Assembly: GCF_025979885.1 (NCBI RefSeq)
Contig: NZ_CP110139.1
Span: 2,929,501 to 2,993,500 of the forward strand
Direction: 5' to 3'
From: Hymenobacter sp. YIM 151500-1
GTDB taxonomy: Bacteria > Bacteroidota > Bacteroidia > Cytophagales > Hymenobacteraceae
Length of the DNA: 64,000 nucleotides
Shown here: in pieces, positions 50,736 to 58,997 of the stretch
Numbering within the stretch: position 1 is the first letter of the stretch
How the letters are laid out: each line of letters starts with the position of its first letter
The notes under the pieces: generated by a model
Told to the model about the DNA's origin: nothing
Databases searched by the model: none
Seen by the model: only the letters and a program-made list of their open reading frames with translations
Program-made: the position numbers and the translations under genes

Positions 50736-51887
50736 ATGAATCTGGCCATCTTTTTTGATCCGCTTCGTGAGGAGCTGGTAGCTCCTGCCACCTCCCCTAC
50801 TGCGCTGGCCGCCTACGCCACGCGGTTTCTGGACGTGTTTCCGGACTGGCGCACCGCCGACCTGGCCCTGATTGGCTTGGACGAGTGGCGGGGCAGCGCC
50901 CAGGGCGCCCCCGCCCAGCACGGGGCCGACGAAGTGCGCCGCCGCTTCTACCAGCTTCAGAAAGGTACCGGCGCGGCCCGCATCGTGGACCTGGGCAACC
51001 TGCGGCCGGGCCTGACGCTGGAAGACACCTACCAGCGCCTGCGCGAAATTATTGCCGCTTTGCTGGAGCACAACACCGTGCCCGTGCTGCTGGGTGGCTC
51101 CCACGACCTCGACTACGGGCAGTTTCTGGCCTACGAAACCCTGGACCGGGCCGTGAGCTTCGCCACCGTGGATGCCCGCGTGGACATGGCCGAGCCCGAC
51201 ACCGGCGCCAGCTGCGAAGACAGCCACCTGCGCCGCATGCTGCTGCACGAGCCCAGCTTTCTGTTCAACTTTGCTCAGCTGGCCCACCAGCAGTATTTGG
51301 TGGCTCCCGATGTGCTGGCCGCGCTGGAAAAGCTGCACTTTGAGACCCTGCGCCTGGGCGCCATCCACGCCGATGTGCGGCAGGCCGAGCCCCTGCTGCG
51401 CCAAGCCGATTTCGTGAGCTTCGACGTGGCCGCTTTGCGCTGGAACGACGCCCCGGCTTACCACCCGGCTAATCCTTTTGGGCTGAGCAACGAGGAAGCC
51501 GCCCAGCTGGCCTGGTACGCCGGCCACAACGACACGCTCAGCTCCTTCGGCCTCTACGGCTACCGCCCCGACTACGACCCCCACGGCCTGGCCGCCGCCA
51601 CGCTGGCCACCATGCTCTGGTACTTCGTGGAGGGCTACTACCACCGCCGCCAGGAAACCGACTTCCAGAGCCGCCGCTTTCTGCGCTACGCCGTGGGCCT
51701 GCCCGGCACGCCGGCCAAGCTGGTTTTCTACAAAAGCAAACGTACCGAGAAGTGGTGGCTGGAAGTGGAAAGCCTGGCCGACAGCGAGGTGAAGCGCATT
51801 GTGCCGTGCAGCTACCAGGACTACCTGCGCGCCGCCCAGGGCGACCTGCCCAACCGCTGGATTCTGACGCAGGCGCTGCTTGGATAG
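50736..51887 (+). CDS. Arginase-fold protein with degraded metal site
   Basis: A 383-residue ureohydrolase-fold protein, annotated in related genomes as formimidoylglutamase-like. The first metal motif is intact (LLGGSHDLDYGQ, residues 119-130), but the second, normally DxHxD, reads VDARVD (residues 145-150), with Arg in place of His. The third, normally SxDxDxxDP, reads SFDVAALRWNDAP (228-240), lacking the second Asp. Two-metal catalysis is therefore doubtful. ATG 50736 (MNLAIFFDPL) is chosen. The TAG stop is three bases from a palindromic repeat that leads into the next gene. Confidence 0.85.
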   Translation: MNLAIFFDPLREELVAPATSPTALAAYATRFLDVFPDWRTADLALIGLDEWRGSAQGAPAQHGADEVRRRFYQLQKGTGAARIVDLGNLRPGLTLEDTYQRLREIIAALLEHNTVPVLLGGSHDLDYGQFLAYETLDRAVSFATVDARVDMAEPDTGASCEDSHLRRMLLHEPSFLFNFAQLAHQQYLVAPDVLAALEKLHFETLRLGAIHADVRQAEPLLRQADFVSFDVAALRWNDAPAYHPANPFGLSNEEAAQLAWYAGHNDTLSSFGLYGYRPDYDPHGLAAATLATMLWYFVEGYYHRRQETDFQSRRFLRYAVGLPGTPAKLVFYKSKRTEKWWLEVESLADSEVKRIVPCSYQDYLRAAQGDLPNRWILTQALLG

Positions 51888-51890
51888 GTC

Positions 51891-52004
51891 TTGGTTTTTG
51901 GTTGTTTGTTTTTGGTTTTTGGCTTCTTATGAACGATTCGCCTTTGTCTTCTTCCGAACTTGACAGCCAAAAGCCAACAACCAACAACCCCGAACCAACA
52001 ACCA
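51891..52004. repeat. GGTTTTTGG-type palindrome containing a start codon
   Basis: The left arm (51891-51926) is TTGGTTTTTGG-type words; the right arm (51965-52004) is the complementary CCAACAACC run. The loop contains the ATG (51929) of the cytochrome b5-like gene, and the right arm is translated as QKPTTNNPEPTT. Confidence 0.85.
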
Positions 52005-52237
52005 GTTACCCCACCTACACCCGCGCCCAGCTGGCCTTGCGTAACGGGCAGGACCGGGACGAAATCTGGGTGGCCTACCAGGGGCTGATTTACGACGTGA
52101 CCCGCTCCCGCCTCTGGAAGCGCGGCAACCACTACGAGCACTGGGCCGGCCAGGACCTGACCAAGGAGCTGGACCACGACGCGCCCCACACGATTCATGT
52201 CCTGGACAAGTTTACCGTCATCGGCCGGCTAGCGTAG
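51929..52237 (+). CDS. Cytochrome b5-like heme-binding protein with repeat-encoded N-terminus
   Basis: A 102-residue protein. From about residue 30 it is a small cytochrome b5-type domain: YTRAQLALRNGQDRDEIWVA, YQGLIYDVTRSRLW, GNHYEHWAGQDLTKELDHDA and PHTIHVLDKFTVIGRL. His in GNHYEHWAGQ and in DAPHTIH are the candidate heme ligands. The first 28 residues (SSELDSQKPTTNNPEPTTSY) translate a palindromic repeat and have no counterpart in the domain. Without this element there is no in-frame ATG ahead of the domain. The stop codon TAG is the first part of a second repeat. Confidence 0.8.
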   Translation: MNDSPLSSSELDSQKPTTNNPEPTTSYPTYTRAQLALRNGQDRDEIWVAYQGLIYDVTRSRLWKRGNHYEHWAGQDLTKELDHDAPHTIHVLDKFTVIGRLA

Positions 52238-52345
52238 GGGCGCGTCGCACGTGCCCGGTGGCACTGTGCCGACGGGTATCATGTAACTTGGCCCAGCTTT
52301 ATCAACCCCACCCTTTTCCGGCGGGCGCGTGCAACGCGCCCCTAC
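52234..52345. repeat. GTAGGGGCGCG palindrome
   Basis: Arms 52234-52256 and 52323-52345 pair at 21 of 23 positions around a 66-base loop. The TAG of GTAGGGG is the stop codon of the cytochrome b5-like gene, and the right end is 19 bases from the murQ ATG. A single arm recurs at 22466. Confidence 0.9.
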
Positions 52346-52364
52346 ACTCGACGCCCCACTCCCC

Positions 52365-53165
52365 ATGAGCACCACCGAAAGCCCCTCATCATTCGACCAC
52401 CTCGAAACGCTGAGCACGCGCGAGCTGCTGGCTGGCATCAACAGCGTGGACCAGACGGTGCCGCAGGCCGTGGCCCAGGCTCTGCCGCAGCTGGAGGCGC
52501 TGGTAGAGGCTACGGTGGCCCGGCTGGGTGCCGGCGGGCGGCTGTTCTACATCGGGGCCGGCACCAGCGGGCGGCTGGGTATTCTGGACGCGTCGGAGTG
52601 CCCACCCACGTTTGGGGTGCCGCACGGGCTGGTCGTAGGGCTGATTGCCGGCGGCGACACTGCTATTCGCCGGGCCGTGGAAAACGCCGAGGACAACGCC
52701 GAACAAGCCTGGCACGACCTGCGCGAGTACGATATCAACAACCGTGACATCGTGGTCGGTATTGCCGCTTCGGGCCGGACGCCCTACGTAATCGGGGGCC
52801 TGGAGCAGGCCCGGCGCCAGGGCATTGCCACGGGCTGCATCGTGTGCAACGCTGGCTCGGCAGTAGCGGCGGCGGCCGAGTTTCCGGTGGAAATTGTGAC
52901 CGGGCCGGAGTTTGTGACGGGCAGCACCCGCCTGAAGGCCGGCACGGCGCAGAAGCTGGCCCTGAACATGCTCACCACGGCCACTTTTATCCGCCTGGGC
53001 CGGGTGAAGGGCAACAAGATGGTGGACATGCAGCTTTCCAACGCCAAGCTCGTGGACCGGGGCCAGCGGATGCTGATGGAGGAGCTGGGCATTGGGCAAG
53101 ACGCAGCGGCCGAGTTGCTGCGTCAGCACGGCTCGGTGCGGGCGGCCCTGGACGCGCAGCCGTAG
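52365..53165 (+). CDS. murQ: N-acetylmuramic acid 6-phosphate etherase
   Basis: A 266-residue SIS-domain enzyme of peptidoglycan recycling that cleaves the lactyl ether of MurNAc-6-phosphate. The SIS core is LFYIGAGTSGRLGILDASEC, with the catalytic Glu in DASECPPTFG. The family signature GIAASGRTPYVIGGLEQARR, and the motif GPEFVTGSTRLKAGTAQKLA LN in spaced form, follow. Length is slightly short at the C-terminus (family about 300). ATG 52365 is preferred; the upstream frame lies in a repeat. Confidence 0.94.
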   Translation: MSTTESPSSFDHLETLSTRELLAGINSVDQTVPQAVAQALPQLEALVEATVARLGAGGRLFYIGAGTSGRLGILDASECPPTFGVPHGLVVGLIAGGDTAIRRAVENAEDNAEQAWHDLREYDINNRDIVVGIAASGRTPYVIGGLEQARRQGIATGCIVCNAGSAVAAAAEFPVEIVTGPEFVTGSTRLKAGTAQKLALNMLTTATFIRLGRVKGNKMVDMQLSNAKLVDRGQRMLMEELGIGQDAAAELLRQHGSVRAALDAQP

Positions 53166-53170
53166 CCCAT

Positions 53171-53319
53171 GCTGTAGCTTGTGCTGTTAGCCGGCCCGTC
53201 TGGGTCGGGAGCCGCGAAGCCAAGAAGTTTTCGAAGGCTGTGGGAAACCCTGAGAATTCGGAGGCAGTTACAGCAGCTGACGTCTTTCCGGCATTTCTGA
53301 ATACGGCACAAGCTAAAGC
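53171..53319. repeat. Weak palindrome with GCTGTAGCTTGTGCTGT ends
   Basis: GCTGTAGCTTGTGCTGT (53171-53187) and ACGGCACAAGCTAAAGC (53303-53319) pair at 15 of 17 positions, 149 bases overall. It starts six bases after the murQ stop. The interior shows no clear pairing. Confidence 0.5.
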
Positions 53320-53360
53320 GTAGCTCCGCTTTCCTTCGGTTGTGCTACATTTTTCCTTCC

Positions 53361-53927
53361 ATGCATACCATCGAGCCGCACTACGCCTGGCTGGAGCAAT
53401 ACTCGGCTACCGAGGACCCCCGCTCCCCCCTGCACGGAGCCGAAAATAGCCTCGACTCCTACACTAATACCATCTACGGCTACTACATCCACCCGCAGTG
53501 GGACAGCCTCGACTCCGACACGCTGTTTCTGAAGATCCTGTTCGTGGATTACGACCTCGGCATCGGCATTATCGAGTTTATCGGGGAGTGGAACGACGCC
53601 ATCGAAAACGACATCATGCAGCTCAAGCGCAACATCATCGACCTGATGACGCACGAGGGCATCCGCAAATTCATCCTCGTCGGCGAAAACGTGTTCAACT
53701 TCCACGGCTCCGACGACGACTATTACGAGGAGTGGTTTGAAGACGTGGAGGACGGCTGGATTGCGGGCGTCAACTTTCAGGAGCACGTCATCCGCGAGAT
53801 GCGCCAGTATAACATCGACTCCTACATCAACTTCGGCGGCCAGCTCGACGAGCTGCCGTGGCGCACCTACCCGCCGCGCAAGCTGTTTGAGGTGGTGGAT
53901 GGCCTGCTCCGGCGCCGCCTGGGTTGA
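53361..53927 (+). CDS. Conserved Bacteroidota-type cytosolic protein, unknown function
   Basis: A 188-residue acidic protein with no signal peptide. Notable segments are HYAWLEQYSATEDPRSPLHG, TIYGYYIHPQWDSLDSDTLF, IGIIEFIGEWNDAIENDIMQ and the acidic SDDDYYEEWFEDVEDGWIAG; it ends LPWRTYPPRKLFEVVDG. It reads like a well-conserved single-domain protein of the phylum, but I cannot name its function. ATG 53361 starts MHTIEPHYAW. A repeat begins seven bases past the stop. Confidence 0.7.
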   Translation: MHTIEPHYAWLEQYSATEDPRSPLHGAENSLDSYTNTIYGYYIHPQWDSLDSDTLFLKILFVDYDLGIGIIEFIGEWNDAIENDIMQLKRNIIDLMTHEGIRKFILVGENVFNFHGSDDDYYEEWFEDVEDGWIAGVNFQEHVIREMRQYNIDSYINFGGQLDELPWRTYPPRKLFEVVDGLLRRRLG

Positions 53928-53934
53928 TTCTTCC

Positions 53935-54014
53935 GGTCCCCCAGGGTTGAAACCCTGGGCTAATCAGCGGAGATAGACGACCTTCTACATAGCCCAGGGC
54001 TTCAGACCTGGGAC
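53935..54014. repeat. CCCAGGGTTGAAACCCTGGG element
   Basis: GGTCCCCCAGGGTTGAAACC with CTGGGCTA (53935-53962) faces TAGCCCAGGGCTTCAGACCT and GGGAC (53990-54014). Each arm is itself palindromic. The sequence type is widespread in many bacterial phyla. Confidence 0.85.
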
Positions 54015-54045
54015 GCCAACCAGCCTTGTCACCCCGATTTCCAAC

Positions 54046-54081
54046 AAAAAAAGGCCTCCCGCGTGGTGCGGGAGGCCTTTT
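54046..54081. terminator. Bidirectional terminator
   Basis: GGCCTCCC (54053-54060) pairs with GGGAGGCC (54070-54077), with seven A before and TTTT after, serving the convergent genes. Confidence 0.95.
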
Positions 54082-54107
54082 CTATACTAGTTGAAACTAG
54101 CCCTGGA

Positions 54108-54362
54108 TTACTGAGCGGGGGTAGTAGCGGGAGCCGGAGTAGCCTGGCTGGGGTTAGCGTCAGCGGCGTCTTCGATTTTGTCGGCAGTAGCGTCGGCCGA
54201 GTCACGAACGGCGTCAGCTTGCTCTTCCATAGCGTCAGCTTTGGCTTCGCCAGCTTCTTCTACTTTGTCAGCAGTAGCTTCCTGAGCGTTTTCAGTTTTG
54301 CTGTCGCACGAAGCGAAGGTGAACGAAGCAGCAGCCAGGGCGAGGAACAGTACTTTTTTCAT
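54108..54362 (-). CDS. Small lipoprotein, low-complexity acidic
   Basis: An 84-residue lipoprotein with signal VLFLALAAASFTFASCD (lipobox Cys near residue 19). The mature part is an Ala/Asp/Glu heptad-like helix (EATADKVEEAGEAKADAMEE, ADAVRDSADATADKIEDAAD), ending in a Pro/Thr tail. It is similar in character to Lpp-like or stress-related small lipoproteins of the phylum. Function unknown. It is highly helical and could form coiled coils. Confidence 0.75.
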   Translation of the reverse strand: MKKVLFLALAAASFTFASCDSKTENAQEATADKVEEAGEAKADAMEEQADAVRDSADATADKIEDAADANPSQATPAPATTPAQ

Positions 54363-54524
54363 GATGAGGGTTTGTTGAGAGAGGTAAAAGTCAGTTTTGA
54401 ATTGATTGAGCTGCTTTCCGACGTGGTTGGCAGCAAAATCAGGGCTTTATACCATGCTCAACAGAAGGTAACCCGGTCACCTAAAAAAATTTCTGCGCCG
54501 ATTGGCATCGAGGCAAATATCCCT

Positions 54525-54602
54525 TGTCATTCCGAGCGGAGCGAGGAATCTGGGTTAGCCGCTAGTGAATAACTCAGATTCCTCGCTCCGCTCGGAATGA
54601 CA
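54525..54602. repeat. TGTCATTCCGAGCGGAGCG palindrome, perfect 28-bp arms
   Basis: Arms 54525-54552 and 54575-54602 are perfect reverse complements around a 22-base loop. It lies seven bases past the der stop codon. One-sided relative at 9628-9671. Confidence 0.97.
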
Positions 54603-54609
54603 TTACCCC

Positions 54610-55932
54610 TTACTTCTTGCGGAACACGATGCCGATGGGCACGCCCGTGAAGTCGAAATGCTCGCGCAGGCGGTTTTCGAGGTAGCGGGTGTAGCTTTCC
54701 TTCACGTACTGCGGCAGGTTGCAGAAGAAGGCAAACACCGGATTGTGCGTGGGCAGCTGGGTGGCATACTTAATGCGCACCATTTTGCCCTTGGTGATGG
54801 GCAGCGGGTACTTCTCAATCTCCTTGAGCATCACCTCATTCAGCTCGGAAGTCGGAATTTTGCGGCGCTTGTTTTCGTACACCTGCACGGCCGTTTCGAT
54901 GGCCTTGTGCACGCGCTGCTTGTTGAGCACCGACACGAACAGAATGGGTGGGTAGTTGATGGGGGCAATCTTCTCCCGAATCTTCTCCTCAAACTCCTTG
55001 GCCGTGTTGGTCTGCTTGTCCTCAATCAGGTCCCACTTGTTCACCAGAATCACAATGCCCTTGCGGTTTTTGTCGGCCAGGCCGATGATGTTCAGGTCCT
55101 GGGCCTCGATGCCGCGGGTGGCGTCGAGCATCACAATGCACACGTCAGACTCTTCCAGGGCCCGGATGGAACGGAGCACGGAGTAGAACTCGATGTCTTC
55201 GTGCACCTTGGTTTTGCGGCGCAGGCCGGCCGTGTCTACTAGGATAAACTCGTTGCCGAAGGCGTTGTAGCGGGCCTGGATGGAGTCGCGGGTGGTGCCG
55301 GCAATGTCGGTGACGATGCTGCGCTCAGTGCCGAGCAGCAGGTTCACGAACGAGGACTTACCCACGTTGGGCCGGCCGACGACGGCGATTTTGGGCACGC
55401 CGGCATCGGGCTCCTCCACGCCTTCGTCCTCGAAGTGGCTAACCACGGCGTCGAGCAGGTCGCCGGTGCCGGAACCGCTCTGGGAGCTGATGGGGTAGAT
55501 TTCACCGTCGCCGAGGCCCAGGGCGTAGAACTCGCCGGCGGCGTGGGCGCGGGCGTTGGTATCGGCCTTGTTGGCCACGAGGTAGATAGGCTTTTTGCCC
55601 TGGTAGCGGCGCAGCACGTCGGCAAACTCCTCGTCCAGGGAGTGCAGGCCGGCGTCTACGTCCACCATAAACAGCACCACGTCGGCTTCCTCAATGGCGA
55701 GCTTCACCTGCTTGTTGATTTCGCCCTCAAAGATATCTTCGGAGTTGTGCACGTACCCGCCCGTGTCGATGACGGTGAAGTACTTGCCGGTCCAGTCGCC
55801 GTAGCCGTAGTGTCGGTCGCGCGTGACGCCGCTTTCGTTGTCCATGATGGCCTTGCGCTGGCCCACGAGGCGGTTGAACAGGGTGGACTTGCCCACGTTG
55901 GGGCGGCCCACAATTGCAATAGTATTCTTCAT
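54610..55932 (-). CDS. der: Ribosome biogenesis GTPase Der
   Basis: A 440-residue double-GTPase for 50S subunit assembly. Two G domains are seen: [20 protein letters not shown] with DTGGYV and ANKADT, and [20 protein letters not shown] with DTAGLR and VNKWDL. The C-terminal KH-like domain ends [12 protein letters not shown]. Full length. It is followed upstream on the same strand by another GTPase gene, era, with a palindrome in between. Confidence 0.97.
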   Translation of the reverse strand: MKNTIAIVGRPNVGKSTLFNRLVGQRKAIMDNESGVTRDRHYGYGDWTGKYFTVIDTGGYVHNSEDIFEGEINKQVKLAIEEADVVLFMVDVDAGLHSLDEEFADVLRRYQGKKPIYLVANKADTNARAHAAGEFYALGLGDGEIYPISSQSGSGTGDLLDAVVSHFEDEGVEEPDAGVPKIAVVGRPNVGKSSFVNLLLGTERSIVTDIAGTTRDSIQARYNAFGNEFILVDTAGLRRKTKVHEDIEFYSVLRSIRALEESDVCIVMLDATRGIEAQDLNIIGLADKNRKGIVILVNKWDLIEDKQTNTAKEFEEKIREKIAPINYPPILFVSVLNKQRVHKAIETAVQVYENKRRKIPTSELNEVMLKEIEKYPLPITKGKMVRIKYATQLPTHNPVFAFFCNLPQYVKESYTRYLENRLREHFDFTGVPIGIVFRKK

Positions 55933-56008
55933 GTGTCTGACTCCAGCCGCCGGCCCGACCAGTTTCGGCAGTGCCCGGAGTAGTTGTTATAGTGAGGTCG
56001 GAATGTGT

Positions 56009-56108
56009 TAGACCTGAGACAGTGAGACAGGAGAGGTGAGACTTTCGTGCTGACGGCCACGCCGCTAGAACATCGTCTCACTTCTCCTGTCTCACCCTCT
56101 CAGGTCTA
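56009..56108. repeat. TAGACCTGAGAC palindrome at the era stop
   Basis: Left arm TAGACCTGAGACAGTGAGAC and following bases (56009-56042) pairs with 56075-56108 (GTCTCACTTCTCCTGTCTCA... CAGGTCTA). Its right end provides the TAG stop of era. A relative lies at 58998-59096. Confidence 0.92.
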
Positions 56109-57008
56109 TCCTTGATTATACCCAAACCGGCTCAGCGCCTTGGGGTCCGTGCGCCAGTTTTCGTTGATTTTGACGTGGATTTCGAGGAACACTTTTTTCT
56201 GGAAAAACTTCTCCATTTCCTCGCGGGCCCAGGTGCCTACTTTCTTTAGGGCTGAGCCTTGCTGACCGATGATGATGCCCTTCTGGCTGGCCCGCTCCAC
56301 GTAGATGATGGCCCGCATCCGGATGATGGCGTCGTCCTCTTTGAACTCCTCCACGGCCACTTCGCAGCTGTAGGGCACTTCCTTTTTGTAGAGCTTGAAG
56401 ATCTTTTCCCGAATCATCTCGGCGGCAAAAAACCGCTCGGGCTTGTCGGTCAGCTCGTCTTTGGGGTAGTAAGGCGGGTGCACCGGCAGGCGCTCCAGCA
56501 CCAGATTCAGCACTTGGTCGGTGCCAAACTTTTCGAGGGCCGAAATGGGCAGCACCTCGGCGGCGTTGGGCAGGTGCTCTTTCCAGTAGGCCAGCTTGGC
56601 TTCCACGTCGGCCTGCTCGGCCTGGTCTATTTTGTTGACCAGCAGGATGATGGGCGTGTCCTGCATTTTGCGTAGGCGCTCTACCACCGGCTCCTCGTCG
56701 TACTTCTCGTAGATGTCCGTCACGAACAGAACCACGTCGGCGTCTTCCAACGATGAGTACACAAATGACATCATGGCGTTGTGCAGCTCGTACTTGGGCT
56801 GGATGATGCCGGGCGTGTCGGAGTACACCAGCTGAAAATCCTCGCCGTTGAGGATGCCCAGGATGCGGTGGCGCGTGGTTTGGGCCTTGCTGGTGACGAT
56901 GCTGAGCCGTTCGCCCACCAGGGCATTCATGAGCGTGGACTTACCCACGTTGGGCTTGCCGATAATGCTCACAAAGCCAGCACGGTGCGGAGTAGGTTCG
57001 GTAGTCAT
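56106..57008 (-). CDS. era: GTPase Era
   Basis: A 300-residue GTPase of 30S subunit maturation. G motifs: [28 protein letters not shown] and LLVNKIDQ. The C-terminal KH domain binds 16S rRNA 3' end: YVERASQKGIIIGQQGSALK KVG in spaced form, and VFLEIHVKINENWRTDPKAL. Full length. The TAG stop codon is inside a palindrome, so the last residues (SRFGYNQG) may have been altered by the element. Confidence 0.97.
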   Translation of the reverse strand: MTTEPTPHRAGFVSIIGKPNVGKSTLMNALVGERLSIVTSKAQTTRHRILGILNGEDFQLVYSDTPGIIQPKYELHNAMMSFVYSSLEDADVVLFVTDIYEKYDEEPVVERLRKMQDTPIILLVNKIDQAEQADVEAKLAYWKEHLPNAAEVLPISALEKFGTDQVLNLVLERLPVHPPYYPKDELTDKPERFFAAEMIREKIFKLYKKEVPYSCEVAVEEFKEDDAIIRMRAIIYVERASQKGIIIGQQGSALKKVGTWAREEMEKFFQKKVFLEIHVKINENWRTDPKALSRFGYNQG

Positions 57009-57112
57009 TTCAGCGTCTGAAATTTGGCCTGCAAAGGTACGCCTTTTCGGCCAGGACCGGAACTGCCGGGCAAACGTGTTCCAACAAAGCGCCCTGGCTA
57101 CTTTTGTTCCCG

Positions 57113-57826
57113 ATGCCGCTCACCACCGTTCTGTTCGACCTCGACGATACCCTATTCGACCACACCGCCACGGCGCGGGCCGCCTTGCACGCCAGCACCG
57201 CGCACCTTGCTTTTGTGGCGGAAGTAGGGCTGGACGAGCTGTACCGCCGCTACAGCGAGCTGCTGGAAGAAATGCACCCGCGGGTGCTGGCCGGTGAACT
57301 ATCCTACCACGATGCCCGCCGCCTCCGGTTTCAGCAGCTGCTGGCGCCCTACGGCGTGCTCGGTTCCGATGCCGCAGCGGAGGAGTTTGCCGCCCTTCAC
57401 TACGACCAGTACCGCCGCCTGCGCCGGCCGGTGCCCGGCGCAGGGGCCCTGCTGGACGCCCTGAAGCCCCGCTACCGCACCGGCATCGTGACCAACAACC
57501 GAACCGCGGAGCAGCAGGATAAGCTACAGTTCCTGGGCCTGACGCAGTTGGTAGACGTGCTGATTACGTCGGAAGACGTGGGGGCGACCAAGCCCGACCC
57601 ACATATCTTCCAAGTAGCGCTGGAGCAGCTGGGGGCCCAGCCCGACGAAGCCGTGTTCGTCGGCGACAACTGGGTGGCGGATGTAGTGGGTGCCCGAAAC
57701 GCGGGCATCCGGCCCGTGTGGCTGAACCGTTTCGGCCTGGCCTGCCCCGACGCGGCCGTGGCCGTGCTGACCGGCCTGGAGCCGTTGCCCGACGTGCTGT
57801 GTGTTATTGAGGTCACAACGCCTTAG
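57113..57826 (+). CDS. HAD-family phosphatase (YjjG-like)
   Basis: A 237-residue haloacid dehalogenase-type phosphatase. Motif I is LFDLDDTLFDHTATARAALH, motif II IVTNNRTAEQQDK, motif III/IV TKPDPHIFQVALEQLG and VFVGDNWVADVVGARNAGIR. The type with DDTLFDH and DNWVADV resembles YjjG nucleotide phosphatases. Substrate unknown; dUMP or pyrimidine nucleotides are possible. ATG 57113 is chosen (MPLTTVLFDLDD). It is divergent from era. Confidence 0.88.
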   Translation: MPLTTVLFDLDDTLFDHTATARAALHASTAHLAFVAEVGLDELYRRYSELLEEMHPRVLAGELSYHDARRLRFQQLLAPYGVLGSDAAAEEFAALHYDQYRRLRRPVPGAGALLDALKPRYRTGIVTNNRTAEQQDKLQFLGLTQLVDVLITSEDVGATKPDPHIFQVALEQLGAQPDEAVFVGDNWVADVVGARNAGIRPVWLNRFGLACPDAAVAVLTGLEPLPDVLCVIEVTTP

Positions 57827-57946
57827 CTCACCTAAACAAGCCTAGGTGTTTCTCGGCCATTAGCCCAAACTTTACCGACTGTATCTTTGTAAGGCATACG
57901 CTTGGGGCATGCATCAATCTGCCCCTTACAGCGCTTTTTCCACGAT

Positions 57947-58993
57947 ATGCCTTCATCTTCCGCTTCTTCCAAAGGCCGCATTGGCGTGCTGCTCGTCAAC
58001 CTGGGTACGCCCGACTCACCCAACACGCCCGACGTGCGCCGCTACCTCAACGAGTTCCTCACCGACGGCCGCGTGATTGACATGCCGGCCGCCGTACGTT
58101 ACCCTTTGTTTCAGGGCTTGGTGGTGCCGCTACGCGCGCCCAAGTCGGCCAAGGTGTACCAGCAGCTCTGGACCGACCGGGGCTCGCCCCTGCTCTTCCA
58201 CGGCCTCGACCTCAAGCAGTTGGTGCAGGAAAAGCTGGGCAAGGACTATCTGGTGGCCTTCGGGATGCGCTACCAGAACCCCAGCATCGAGAGTGCCTTG
58301 CAGGAACTGCGCGACGCGGCCGTGGAGCGCATCATCGTGCTGCCCCTGTTTCCGCAGTACGCGGCGGCCTCCACGGGCTCGGTGCAGGAGAAGGTGATGG
58401 AGCTGGTGAGCAAGTGGTGGGTGGTGCCCAGCATTTCCTTTATTAGCACCTTCGTGGACGACCCCGGCTTTATCAACAGCTTTGCCGAGCTGGGCCAGGC
58501 CGAAATGGCCAAGCACCAGTACGACCACGTGGTGTTCAGCTACCACGGCATTCCGGAGCGCCACGTGCTGAAGGGCAGCCACAAGGGCTACTGCAAGCTG
58601 GGCAACTGCTGCAACAGCTACAACAAAAACAACCGCTACTGCTACCGGGCCCAGTGCTTCGAGACGTCGCGGCAGCTGGCTGCGGCCCTGGGTTTGCAGC
58701 CCGAGCAGTACACCACTTGCTTCCAGAGCCGCCTGCAAAGCCGCCTGCGCGACCCGTGGCTCCAGCCCTACACCGACGAGGTAATCAAGGAGTTTCCGGC
58801 CCGCGGCATCAAAAACGTGCTGGCCTTCTCCCCCGCTTTCGTCGCCGACTGCCTCGAAACCACCATTGAAGTCGGCGAAGAGTTCAAGGAGCTGTTCGAG
58901 GAAGCCGGCGGCCAGCACTGGCAGCTCGTCCCCAGCCTCAATTCCAGCCCCATGTGGGTTGATGCCGTGGTGAACATGATTCACCGGAATTAG
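57947..58993 (+). CDS. hemH: Ferrochelatase with Cys-rich segment
   Basis: A 348-residue enzyme inserting iron into protoporphyrin IX. It opens GVLLVNLGTPDSPNTPDVRR and has LPLFPQYAAASTGSV and VVFSYHGIPERHV, with the catalytic His in SYHGIP and Glu in the C-terminal CLETTIEVGEEFKELF. The segment YCKLGNCCNSYNKNNRYCYR AQC, in spaced form, contains five Cys; some bacterial ferrochelatases carry a [2Fe-2S] cluster held by internal cysteines, so this may be one (inference). ATG 57947 is preferred. Its stop is followed by a palindrome. Confidence 0.95.
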   Translation: MPSSSASSKGRIGVLLVNLGTPDSPNTPDVRRYLNEFLTDGRVIDMPAAVRYPLFQGLVVPLRAPKSAKVYQQLWTDRGSPLLFHGLDLKQLVQEKLGKDYLVAFGMRYQNPSIESALQELRDAAVERIIVLPLFPQYAAASTGSVQEKVMELVSKWWVVPSISFISTFVDDPGFINSFAELGQAEMAKHQYDHVVFSYHGIPERHVLKGSHKGYCKLGNCCNSYNKNNRYCYRAQCFETSRQLAAALGLQPEQYTTCFQSRLQSRLRDPWLQPYTDEVIKEFPARGIKNVLAFSPAFVADCLETTIEVGEEFKELFEEAGGQHWQLVPSLNSSPMWVDAVVNMIHRN

Positions 58994-58997
58994 ACTT

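Noticed and set aside
50619..51644. Long minus-strand open frame antisense to the arginase-like gene
   Set aside because: Low-complexity Val/Gly/Gln/Ala composition and full overlap with a recognisable gene; same effect as other antisense frames opposite uvrA, rng and the fused beta-oxidation gene.
53935..54014. CCCAGGGTTGAAACCCTGGG element as something new
   Set aside because: This sequence type recurs in many bacterial phyla; only its position after a stop codon is of interest here.
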